A DNA stretch of 5,841 nucleotides from Rhodobacterales bacterium. GTDB lineage: Bacteria; Pseudomonadota; Alphaproteobacteria; Rhodobacterales; Rhodobacteraceae. Numbering within the stretch: position 1 is the stretch's first letter; each line of letters begins with the position of its first letter. The stretch lies in contig JANXPK010000774.1 in NCBI GenBank assembly GCA_025357355.1, positions 1 through 5,841 of the forward strand. The letters run 5' to 3'. Position numbers and translations under genes: made by a program. A model generated the notes under the pieces. The model was not told where the DNA came from and ran no database searches. It was given only the letters and a program-made list of their open reading frames with translations. Shown here in pieces: positions 1 through 5,805 of the stretch.

Positions 1-2
1 GC

Positions 3-410
3 CGTGAGTTGATCGGCCATTGGCCTGCCGGGCAAGCTGCGGCCTTGGGGCGTGCGACGATACGGGTCTTGCGCGAGGCGGACCGGTTGTGGGCGCTGGA
101 CCGGTCCGATCCGCGCGTGCTGACCGGGATAGTCGCCTCGACTGACCAATTGACGGCGGGGTCGGTCAGGTTGAACCCTGGCGGGCGCAGCGAGGTGCAG
201 GAGCATGGCGGAGCCATGGGGATCTATGTGCTGTCCGGTCGCGTCAACATATTGATCGACGACCCCGAGGCGTCGCCGGTGTGGTTCGAACTGCATCCGC
301 AGGACGGGTTCTACTTGCCGCAGGGCACGCGGTATCGCGCCTTCAACATGGGGGGCGAACCGGCGGAATATCTGTTCGGTGTGGCCCCGCTTTACCGCCC
401 GGTGCCGTGA
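3..410 (+). CDS. Cupin-fold protein, C-terminal part (5' end cut by window edge)
   Basis: The reading frame is open to the left edge, so I read this as the 3' part of a longer gene; the TTG at 9-11 is the only early start-like codon and has no ribosome binding site. The visible 135 or so residues carry one cupin beta-barrel. A run NPGGRSEV (about 168-191) leads into the strand GIYVLSGRVNI (219-251), and LPQGTRYRAFN (315-347) matches the second cupin motif PxGxxHxxxN. The usual metal ligands are mostly absent: HxH is read as Q-E-H (198-206), the glutamate as Met (216-218), and the motif-2 histidine as Tyr (333-335). About 45 residues precede the barrel, which would fit a two-cupin protein whose N-terminal domain lies outside. 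The TGA stop shares its A with the ATG of the ROK gene, so it is part of the sugar operon. A role in sugar isomerisation or sugar binding is inference; the fold call is good, the function is unknown. Confidence 0.75.
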   Translation, partial: RELIGHWPAGQAAALGRATIRVLREADRLWALDRSDPRVLTGIVASTDQLTAGSVRLNPGGRSEVQEHGGAMGIYVLSGRVNILIDDPEASPVWFELHPQDGFYLPQGTRYRAFNMGGEPAEYLFGVAPLYRPVP

Positions 411-1369
411 TGCAAGCGGACCGGCACGCGCTGGGCATTGACGTCGGTGGCACCAAGATTGCGGGTGGCATCGTCGATCTTACCAGCGGTGCGCTTGCGG
501 CGCGGCGGCAAGTACCAACGGATTACGGGCGCGGCGGGGCGGCGATCCTGGCGGACACGCTGGCGCTGGCGCGGGATTTGCGGGCCGAGGCCGGGCGGCT
601 GGGCCTGCCGGTCAAGGCGCTGGGGGTCGGCGTGGCCGAACTGGTGGACCGGAAAGGCCGGGTGTTCAGCGATCATCGCATCCGCTGGACGGGGCTCGAC
701 GTGGCGGAAGCATTGGGCGCGGTGCTGCCTTGCGTCGTGACCGCCGACGTGCGGGCGGCGGCGCTGGCCGAGGCGCGGTTCGGGGCGGGGCGGGGCTTTG
801 CCGATTTCTACTTTGTCACCATCGGCACCGGGGTCAGCGGCACGCTGGTGCTGGACGGCGTGCCCTATCAGGGTTCGCGCGGCGCAGCCCTTGTCATCGC
901 CAACAGCGCCAACCGCCATGTCTGCCCGGACTGTGGCCATGTCAGCGCGGGCATGGTCGAAGACGTGGCCTCCGGTCCGGGCCTTGCCGCCGCCTATGGC
1001 GTGGGACCGGCCGAGGTGGTTCTGGCCGCCGCCCGGCGCGGCGATGCCGACGCCATCCGGGTTATCACCCATGCGACAGGCGAATTGGGCCGGGTGCTGG
1101 CGCTTTTGGCCGATGGGCTTGACCCCGAGGCCATCGTGATCGGCGGCGGGCTTGGCTCGGCACCGGGACCGTATTTCGACAGCCTTGCCACGGCCATCCG
1201 TGCCAGCTTGTGGGACGGCGTCGACCATCCGATGCCCATCTTGCAGGCCGCCCTCGGTCAAGATGCCGGCCTGATCGGTGCGGCCTGTGCTACACTGCAA
1301 CAACCAGAGCCGGCCCACCGGCCAGTTCACCTGAACATCGACAATAGGGAGAAGACAGATGTCACATAA
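410..1369 (+). CDS. ROK-family sugar kinase-like protein, divergent sugar/zinc site
   Basis: A 319-residue protein, the usual length of ROK kinases, which phosphorylate cytoplasmic hexoses with ATP. Seen: the N-terminal phosphate loop DVGGTK (residues 11-16), a candidate catalytic base Asp113 in TADVRAAALAEARFGAG, the second phosphate loop TIGTGVSG (137-144), a CPDCG pair (Cys172, Cys175), VEDVASGP (183-190), and a C-terminal IGGGLG (244-249). Departures from the family consensus: NDAN becomes ADVR; the PG of the GxGVPG motif becomes AE (76-77); the Glu and His of GEIGHM become Val162 and Asn165; and the third zinc cysteine is Met182. It may be a kinase with altered specificity or a non-catalytic sugar sensor; it has no N-terminal helix-turn-helix, so it is not a NagC/Mlc-type repressor. 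The ATG at 410 is chosen because it overlaps the upstream stop (TGATG) and puts DVGGT ten residues in; there is no clear Shine-Dalgarno. A tail of about 20 residues after the fold overlaps the next gene. Confidence 0.88.
   Translation: MQADRHALGIDVGGTKIAGGIVDLTSGALAARRQVPTDYGRGGAAILADTLALARDLRAEAGRLGLPVKALGVGVAELVDRKGRVFSDHRIRWTGLDVAEALGAVLPCVVTADVRAAALAEARFGAGRGFADFYFVTIGTGVSGTLVLDGVPYQGSRGAALVIANSANRHVCPDCGHVSAGMVEDVASGPGLAAAYGVGPAEVVLAAARRGDADAIRVITHATGELGRVLALLADGLDPEAIVIGGGLGSAPGPYFDSLATAIRASLWDGVDHPMPILQAALGQDAGLIGAACATLQQPEPAHRPVHLNIDNREKTDVT
1346..1351 (+). promoter_or_regulatory. Ribosome binding site of the solute-binding protein gene
   Basis: AGGGAG lies 7 bases before the ATG at 1359. 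It is one of the clearer Shine-Dalgarno sites in the window and fixes that start. It is embedded in the last codons of the ROK gene, in a locally AT-richer stretch. Confidence 0.7.
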
Positions 1370-2735
1370 GACCAACGCTGCACCCCGCTCGATCAGTCGC
1401 CGCAGCTTCCTGCATGGCACGGCGGCGGCCGGGGCGATCCTGGCGCTGCCGGGCGGCGCCTATGCCCAAGCGGAGGGCCAGTTGCTGCTGTGGTTGCCGG
1501 GCGGGTCGGACCTGTTCTGCAAGATCCATACCGGCCTGCTGGACGGGTTCTCCAAGACCGCCAAGCTTGGCCCGGCCAAGACCGTTTGCGGGCTGGGGCA
1601 GGATACCGAGTTCACGCAGGCCCTGATCGGGTCGATCACCGCAGGCAGCCCGCCCGACATCTCGATGCTGTGGGACAGCCCGGTCAGCCTGGGCGCGCAA
1701 GGCGCGTTCATGCCGCTGGATGACATGATGAAGGGCTCCAAGATCGACATCGCGACCTGGCCCAAGGGGCTCTTGTCGTCGTGCCAGTTCAAGGGCAAGA
1801 CCTATGGCCTGCCGGTCACCGCCGGGGTCTATTCGATGTGGTACAATCAAGAAATGTTCGACGCCAAGGGCATCAAATCGGACCGCGCCTCGTTCCCCAA
1901 GACCTGGGCCGAGATGCGCAAGCTCAGCAAGGAGTTCACCGTCTGGGATGGCGACACGCTGAAGGTGGCGGGCTTCATGCCCAATCGCATCCCCGAGACG
2001 ATGGCGATCTGGTCGGCGCTGAATGGCGGGATGCTCTTTGACGAGGCCAACCTGAAATACCACCTGGACAGCGACCAGAACATTGAAATGATGAGCTTCT
2101 TTCTGGATTGGCTGGTCGAGGAATACAAGGGCGATGTCAACCTTGTCGACCGCTCCGCCAATTTCAAGGAAGCCTATGCCGATGGTACGGCGGGCACTGG
2201 CCCCGCGTTCCGGCTGGGGCGGCAGGCCGGGCTGATGTCGGGCTCGTGGCTTCTGGGCGATATCTACGCGGACCCCGCACCGACCTTCAAGAACTGGAAC
2301 CTCGCGCCCAACCCGACTGGGCCGTCGGGCAAGGACCCGGTCTCTGGCACCTGGCCGAACTGGTTCGTCATTCCGATCGGATCGAAGAACCCCAAGGCGG
2401 CGTTCGACTATCTGACCTTCCTTTCGACCGAAGGTGTCGTGACCTGGTACGAACAGATCCCCGACGTGCCGACCAATTCGCAGGTTCACGCCAAGGCGCC
2501 GCAAAGCCTGATCGAGCATCGGGGGCAAGCTTTCGCTGATGAGTTGACGGGCTTTCTCGCCGCACAGGCGGCCATTGTCACGCCGATGTGGAACTCGCCG
2601 GTGCAAAGCTTTGGCAACGACCAGATGGCCCGCGCGATGGAGAAGATCTACACCAAGGCCGCCCCGGTCAAAGACGCTTTGGCCGACGCGCAAAAGGCGG
2701 CACAGGCCGAACTGGAACGGGTTCTGGCCGGTTGA
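1359..2735 (+). CDS. Periplasmic sugar-binding protein of a CUT1 ABC importer, Tat-exported
   Basis: A 458-residue extracellular solute-binding protein (SBP_bac_1 type), which captures substrate in the periplasm and hands it to the permease pair. The N-terminus is a twin-arginine signal: SRRSFL (residues 13-18), a hydrophobic stretch TAAAGAILALPGG, and a likely cleavage after AYA (34-36). The family's recognisable block is GKTYGLPVTAGVYSMWYNQ (146-164), followed by MFDAKGIKSDRASFPKTWAEM. Other family-like pieces are FTQALIGSITAGSPPDI (85-101) and a lysine/alanine-rich C-terminal helix ending at 458. Several tryptophans and tyrosines (for example Trp105, Trp161, Tyr162, Trp218, Trp297) are candidate sugar-stacking residues, but I cannot assign the ligand. 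There are three cysteines (54, 77, 142) in the mature part. The start overlaps the ROK gene by 11 bases and has a good ribosome binding site; the TGA overlaps the next ATG. Substrate unknown: sugar, oligosaccharide or polyol. Confidence 0.95.
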   Translation: MSHKTNAAPRSISRRSFLHGTAAAGAILALPGGAYAQAEGQLLLWLPGGSDLFCKIHTGLLDGFSKTAKLGPAKTVCGLGQDTEFTQALIGSITAGSPPDISMLWDSPVSLGAQGAFMPLDDMMKGSKIDIATWPKGLLSSCQFKGKTYGLPVTAGVYSMWYNQEMFDAKGIKSDRASFPKTWAEMRKLSKEFTVWDGDTLKVAGFMPNRIPETMAIWSALNGGMLFDEANLKYHLDSDQNIEMMSFFLDWLVEEYKGDVNLVDRSANFKEAYADGTAGTGPAFRLGRQAGLMSGSWLLGDIYADPAPTFKNWNLAPNPTGPSGKDPVSGTWPNWFVIPIGSKNPKAAFDYLTFLSTEGVVTWYEQIPDVPTNSQVHAKAPQSLIEHRGQAFADELTGFLAAQAAIVTPMWNSPVQSFGNDQMARAMEKIYTKAAPVKDALADAQKAAQAELERVLAG

Positions 2736-3673
2736 TGGCGGACGCGGCATCCCAGATCGGGGCGGCATCACCGCCCCGACGCCGCCGCGCCGGACGGGGC
2801 GAGGCGCGGGCGGGGATGCTGTTTGCGCTGCCGTGGATGGTGGGGCTGGCGATCTTTACCCTGATCCCGCTGGTCATCACCTTCTACATCGCGCAGGCGA
2901 AGTTCCAGATCACCGGCGCGCCGAAATGGGTGGGGTTGCAGAATTATGCCGCGATCTGGGCCGACCCCGAGGTCTGGGCCTCGGCCAGGAACACGCTGAT
3001 GTTCGCCACCATCTCGGTGCCGATCAAGCTGGTGCTGGCGCTGGGGCTGGCACTGCTGCTGAACCGGGTGACGGCGCTGTCGGGGTTTTATCGCACGGTG
3101 TTCTACCTGCCATTCCTGATGCCTGCGGTGGCCGGATCGGTCGTGTTCATCCTGCTCCTGAACCCCGGCGCCGGGCCGGTCAACATCATGCTGCAAGCCA
3201 TGGGCCTGCATCCGCCCGACTGGCTTTTGGACCCCAAGGCCGCGCTGTGGACGCTGATCCTGCTCAGCCTGTGGCCGCTGGGGGTGGAGACGCTGGTGTT
3301 TCTGGGCGGCTTGCAGAACATCCCCAGGGACGTGTCCGAAGCCGCCGATCTGGACAGCCCGCACCCCTGGCACAAGCTCATATGGATCACCCTGCCGCTG
3401 ATCACGCCGATGATCCTGTTCAACCTTGTCATCGGGATCATCTATTCGTTTCAGGTGTTTACCCAAGCGCTGGTCATCGGCGGCACCACCGGCAAACCGG
3501 CCGAGGCGACGCTGATGTATATGGTCGTGCTCTACCGGGCGGCGTTTCGCTATTTCAACATGGGCTATGCCGCCGCGATGGCCACGGTGCTGTTCGGCGT
3601 CGTGCTGGTGCTGACCCTACTCATCTTCCGCACCGCGCGGTCGTGGGTCTATTACGAGGGGGAAACCAGGTGA
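2735..3673 (+). CDS. CUT1 sugar ABC transporter permease 1 (MalF/UgpA-like)
   Basis: A 312-residue inner-membrane protein of the binding-protein-dependent transport family. After a basic N-terminal tail (PRRRRAGRGEAR, 14-25) come about six hydrophobic segments, roughly at 27-52, 85-110, 120-143, 168-191, 217-245 and 275-298. The cytoplasmic EAA loop that docks on the ATPase is at 202-221, reading EAADLDSP and ending ITLP. The first part fits, but the normally invariant glycine (EAAxxDG) is Ser208 and the next residue is Pro209. WVGLQNYAAIWADPEVW (65-81) before the second segment is typical for the first of two CUT1 permeases. The ATG at 2735 is chosen because it shares an A with the binding-protein stop (TGATG); the frame is open further upstream, but that part is a shadow of the preceding gene. 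No strong Shine-Dalgarno is visible, so translation is probably coupled. It should form a heterodimer with the next gene product. Confidence 0.94.
   Translation: MADAASQIGAASPPRRRRAGRGEARAGMLFALPWMVGLAIFTLIPLVITFYIAQAKFQITGAPKWVGLQNYAAIWADPEVWASARNTLMFATISVPIKLVLALGLALLLNRVTALSGFYRTVFYLPFLMPAVAGSVVFILLLNPGAGPVNIMLQAMGLHPPDWLLDPKAALWTLILLSLWPLGVETLVFLGGLQNIPRDVSEAADLDSPHPWHKLIWITLPLITPMILFNLVIGIIYSFQVFTQALVIGGTTGKPAEATLMYMVVLYRAAFRYFNMGYAAAMATVLFGVVLVLTLLIFRTARSWVYYEGETR
3656..3662 (+). promoter_or_regulatory. Ribosome binding site deciding the GTG start of permease 2
   Basis: A purine run GAGGGGG sits 7 bases before the GTG at 3670, inside the end of permease 1. It supports the GTG over the in-frame ATG at 3727, which has no comparable upstream site. 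Confidence 0.6.
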
Positions 3674-4536
3674 GCGACCCCGCCTTGATCCAGCCCCGCC
3701 GCACTGCACCACGCAAACTGGGGTCGATGCTGATCTATCATGCGCTGATGCTGGCAATTGCCGGGGTGTTTCTGCTGCCGTTCTACTGGATGACCATTTC
3801 TGCCTTCAAGAACAACGCCGAGATCTTTGCCAACCCGGTCACCTGGTTCCCCGACCCGATCCGCTGGGACAACATCACCGCCCTGCTGACCCGCGATGAC
3901 TTTCCCTATCTGCGGCAGTTTCTCAATTCGGTGTTCTATGCCGGATCGGTCGCCCTTGCCGTGTGCTTTTCCTGCTCGCTGGCCGCTTACAGCTTTGGCT
4001 GCCTGCGCTGGCGCGGCCGCAATCTGGTCTTTGGCCTGACCGTCTGCGCCCTGCTTTTGCCCGGCATCGTGACCTTTCTGCCGGTCTATCTGGGCTGGAC
4101 CAAGCTCGGCCTCAACGGCACCTACTGGCCGCTGATCGCACCCTTCTTCTGCGGTGATGCCTTCTTCATCTTCATGCTGCGGCAGTTCTTTCTGGGTGTC
4201 CCGCGCGAGTTGATGGATGCCGCCCGCCTCGATGGCACGTCAGAGTTTCGCATCTGGTGGCAGATCGTGCTGCCGCAGGTCCGCACCGCGTTGATCATCG
4301 TCGGATTGTTCGCCGTGGTCTACACCTGGAACGAGTTCTTCGGCCCGCTGATCTATCTGCAGGACCGCGAGAAATTCCCGCTGTCGCTGGGCCTGTTCAC
4401 CTTTCAGGCGGCACGCGCCAAGGAATGGTCGACGACGATGATGGGGGCGTTTTTCATGGCGATGCCGATGGTGGTGCTGTTTTTGTTGACGCAGCGCCTG
4501 TTCCGGCAGGGGCTGGCCTCAACCGGTCTGAAGTGA
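3670..4536 (+). CDS. CUT1 sugar ABC transporter permease 2 (MalG/UgpE-like)
   Basis: A 288-residue inner-membrane protein, the second permease subunit. Hydrophobic segments lie at about 20-42, 84-108, 118-141, 152-174, 200-222 and 256-274. LLPFYWMTISAFKNNAEIF (35-53) is the typical MalG-type N-terminal signature. Its EAA loop is intact in form: DAARLDGTSEF beginning at Asp183, with Gly189 present and VLP at 200-202. This is the more conserved of the two docking loops. I chose the GTG at 3670, which overlaps the permease 1 stop as GTGA and has a purine-rich site upstream; it gives a basic N-terminal tail of about 20 residues. An ATG start at 3727 would remove that tail but keep all membrane segments, so the start is moderately certain. 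The same frame is open back to about 2575, but that upstream part only shadows the earlier genes. The gene is followed after 10 bases by the ATPase gene. Confidence 0.93.
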   Translation: MSDPALIQPRRTAPRKLGSMLIYHALMLAIAGVFLLPFYWMTISAFKNNAEIFANPVTWFPDPIRWDNITALLTRDDFPYLRQFLNSVFYAGSVALAVCFSCSLAAYSFGCLRWRGRNLVFGLTVCALLLPGIVTFLPVYLGWTKLGLNGTYWPLIAPFFCGDAFFIFMLRQFFLGVPRELMDAARLDGTSEFRIWWQIVLPQVRTALIIVGLFAVVYTWNEFFGPLIYLQDREKFPLSLGLFTFQAARAKEWSTTMMGAFFMAMPMVVLFLLTQRLFRQGLASTGLK

Positions 4537-4542
4537 AGGAGG
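4537..4542 (+). promoter_or_regulatory. Ribosome binding site of the ATPase gene
   Basis: AGGAGG directly follows the permease 2 TGA and lies 4 bases before the ATG at 4547. It is the closest match to the anti-Shine-Dalgarno consensus among the gene junctions, although the spacing is short. Confidence 0.75.
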
Positions 4543-4546
4543 GCGC

Positions 4547-5605
4547 ATGGGGGCGGTGCAACTGACGGGCGTGCGCAAGTTCTTTGGGGCGCAAGAGGTC
4601 ATCAAGGGCATCGACCTGACGGTGGCGGATGGCGAGCTGGTGGTGTTCGTCGGACCCTCGGGTTGCGGCAAGTCCACGCTGCTGCGCATGATCGCCGGGC
4701 TCGAAGATGTCGATTTTGGCGCGGTCGAGATCGCGGGCGTCGATGTCACCGAACTGGCGCCTGCCAAGCGCGGCGTGGCGATGGTGTTTCAGAACTACGC
4801 GCTTTATCCGCACATGTCGGCCTATGACAACCTCGCCTACGGTCTGCGCCGCGCCGGGTTGCCGCGGGCAGAGGTTGACGCCCGCGTGCAGGAAACCGCC
4901 GCCCTGCTGCAGATCACCGAGCTGTTGCCGCGCCGCCCCAAGGCGATGTCGGGCGGTCAGCGTCAGCGCGTCGCCATCGGTCGCGCCATCGTGCGCAAGC
5001 CCGACGTGTTCCTGTTCGACGAGCCGTTGTCGAACCTCGATGCCGCCTTGCGGGTCGAGATGCGCAGCCAGATCGCCCGGCTGCACCACGACCTGGCCGC
5101 CACCATGATCTTTGTCACCCATGATCAGGTCGAGGCCATGACACTGGCTGACCGCATCGTCGTGCTGAACGCCGGTCGGGTCGAACAGGTGGGCACCCCG
5201 CGCGAGGTCTATCACCGTCCGGCCAACCTGTTCGTGGCAGGCTTCATCGGCAGCCCGGCGATGAACCTGTTGCCCGCAACCGCCGAAGGCGGGGCTTTGA
5301 CGCTGGCCTGGGGCAGCCGGGTGCCGTGGCCCCGCCCTTTGCCCCAGGGTCCGGTCACACTGGGTCTGCGACCCGACCGGCTGTCACTGGTGCCACCTGA
5401 GGCCGCGATAGCGAGCGGCGCCGTCAGCCTGGTCGAGCATCTGGGCGACGAGAGCATCCTGCACGTCCGGCTTGACGGCCGGGTCAGCCTGACGCTGAAG
5501 CTTGGCGGCGACGTGGCGACACGGCTGGGTGACACGGTGCATGTCGGCTGCGATCTGACCGGCGCGTGTCTGTTCGGGGCGGATGGGCGCAATCTGGCGG
5601 AGTAG
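4547..5605 (+). CDS. Sugar ABC transporter ATP-binding protein (MalK/UgpC/MsmX type)
   Basis: A 352-residue cytoplasmic ATPase that energises the importer as a dimer on the two permeases. All nucleotide-binding motifs are present in order: Walker A GPSGCGKST (36-44), Q-loop Gln82 in MVFQNYALYPHMS, signature MSGGQRQR (134-141; Met in place of the usual first Leu, a tolerated variant), Walker B VFLFDEP (154-160) with Glu159, D-loop SNLD (162-165), and switch His192 in VTHDQ. After GTPREVYHRPANLFVAGFIGSPAMN (216-240) comes a C-terminal regulatory domain of the TOBE type, with the family landmark LGLRPDRL at about 272-279. Length and layout are normal for the MalK/UgpC group. Automatic pipelines often call such proteins UgpC, but nothing here points to glycerol-3-phosphate, so I give no symbol. 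It is the last clear gene of the operon and ends with TAG. Confidence 0.96.
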   Translation: MGAVQLTGVRKFFGAQEVIKGIDLTVADGELVVFVGPSGCGKSTLLRMIAGLEDVDFGAVEIAGVDVTELAPAKRGVAMVFQNYALYPHMSAYDNLAYGLRRAGLPRAEVDARVQETAALLQITELLPRRPKAMSGGQRQRVAIGRAIVRKPDVFLFDEPLSNLDAALRVEMRSQIARLHHDLAATMIFVTHDQVEAMTLADRIVVLNAGRVEQVGTPREVYHRPANLFVAGFIGSPAMNLLPATAEGGALTLAWGSRVPWPRPLPQGPVTLGLRPDRLSLVPPEAAIASGAVSLVEHLGDESILHVRLDGRVSLTLKLGGDVATRLGDTVHVGCDLTGACLFGADGRNLAE

Positions 5606-5623
5606 GGCGGGTTGCTGGCAATC

Positions 5624-5670
5624 CTAGAGCACGATGAATGTAGATGGAAACATCTCTGAGCCGTGTGATC
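5624..5670 (+). other. Stem-loop with GAAA tetraloop, starting CTAGAGCA
   Basis: An inner stem AGATG/CATCT (5642-5646 with 5651-5655) closes a GAAA loop, a stable GNRA tetraloop. An outer stem GCACG/CGTGT (5629-5633 with 5662-5666, one G-U pair) is separated from it by an internal loop. It lies 19 bases after the operon stop. The leading CTAGAGCA resembles the beginning of short intergenic palindromes common in alphaproteobacterial genomes; that link is from memory and weak. It could be an RNA 3'-end structure or a degenerate intergenic repeat. Confidence 0.35.
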
Positions 5671-5700
5671 TGCAAGGCCACCGCCGCCACCCGTGGCAGA

Positions 5701-5741
5701 GGACCGTCTGATGCAGGCTCCGGGGGAGCCTTCATCGGTCC
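5701..5741 (+). terminator. Long hairpin, possible transcript-end structure without T-run
   Basis: Core stem AGGCTCC/GGAGCCT (5715-5721 with 5725-5731) closes a GGG loop. It extends by GATG/CATC (5710-5713 with 5733-5736) across a C/T mismatch, and by GGACC/GGTCC (5701-5705 with 5737-5741) across a four-base bulge: 16 pairs in all. The strength and the position about 100 bases after the last gene suit an RNA 3'-end or mRNA-protecting structure, but the T-run of an intrinsic terminator is missing. It could also be a mobile-element or repeat remnant. Confidence 0.35.
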
Positions 5742-5805
5742 GATTGCCGCCGCGCGCAAGCGCAAGGCAAGGGGGATTGGGTCGCGAACCATCATGACGA
5801 AGGGG

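Noticed and set aside
3..12. TGA at 10-12 in another frame, with TTG at 9 as a possible cupin start (TTGA overlap)
   Set aside because: It would make a short single-cupin gene fitting the operon's overlap habit, but TTG starts are rare, no ribosome site can be seen, and the frame is open to the edge. I kept it as a 5'-truncated gene.
392..1420. Reverse-strand open frame of 342 codons opposite the ROK gene
   Set aside because: Shadow of the ROK coding frame, with low-complexity Arg/Gly/His composition and no recognisable fold.
1362..2771. Long reverse-strand open frame of 469 codons opposite the binding-protein gene
   Set aside because: It is antisense to a clear gene with recognisable motifs. 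Its composition (Arg, Gly, Pro, His rich) is typical of shadow frames in GC-rich DNA, and it has no domain or ribosome site.
2575..4536. Apparent 653-codon fused permease
   Set aside because: Only the part from 3670 onward resembles a permease. The upstream part is an out-of-frame reading of the binding-protein end and permease 1.
4948..4971. MSGGQ in place of LSGGQ in the ATPase signature
   Set aside because: Met at the first position is a common, functional variant in this family and not a sign of inactivity.
5484..5795. Reverse-strand frame of 103 codons covering the intergenic region
   Set aside because: It overlaps the ATPase 3' end, has no clear ribosome site, and its Pro/Arg-rich product has no recognisable motif. 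I also considered a transposase remnant and saw no supporting residues.
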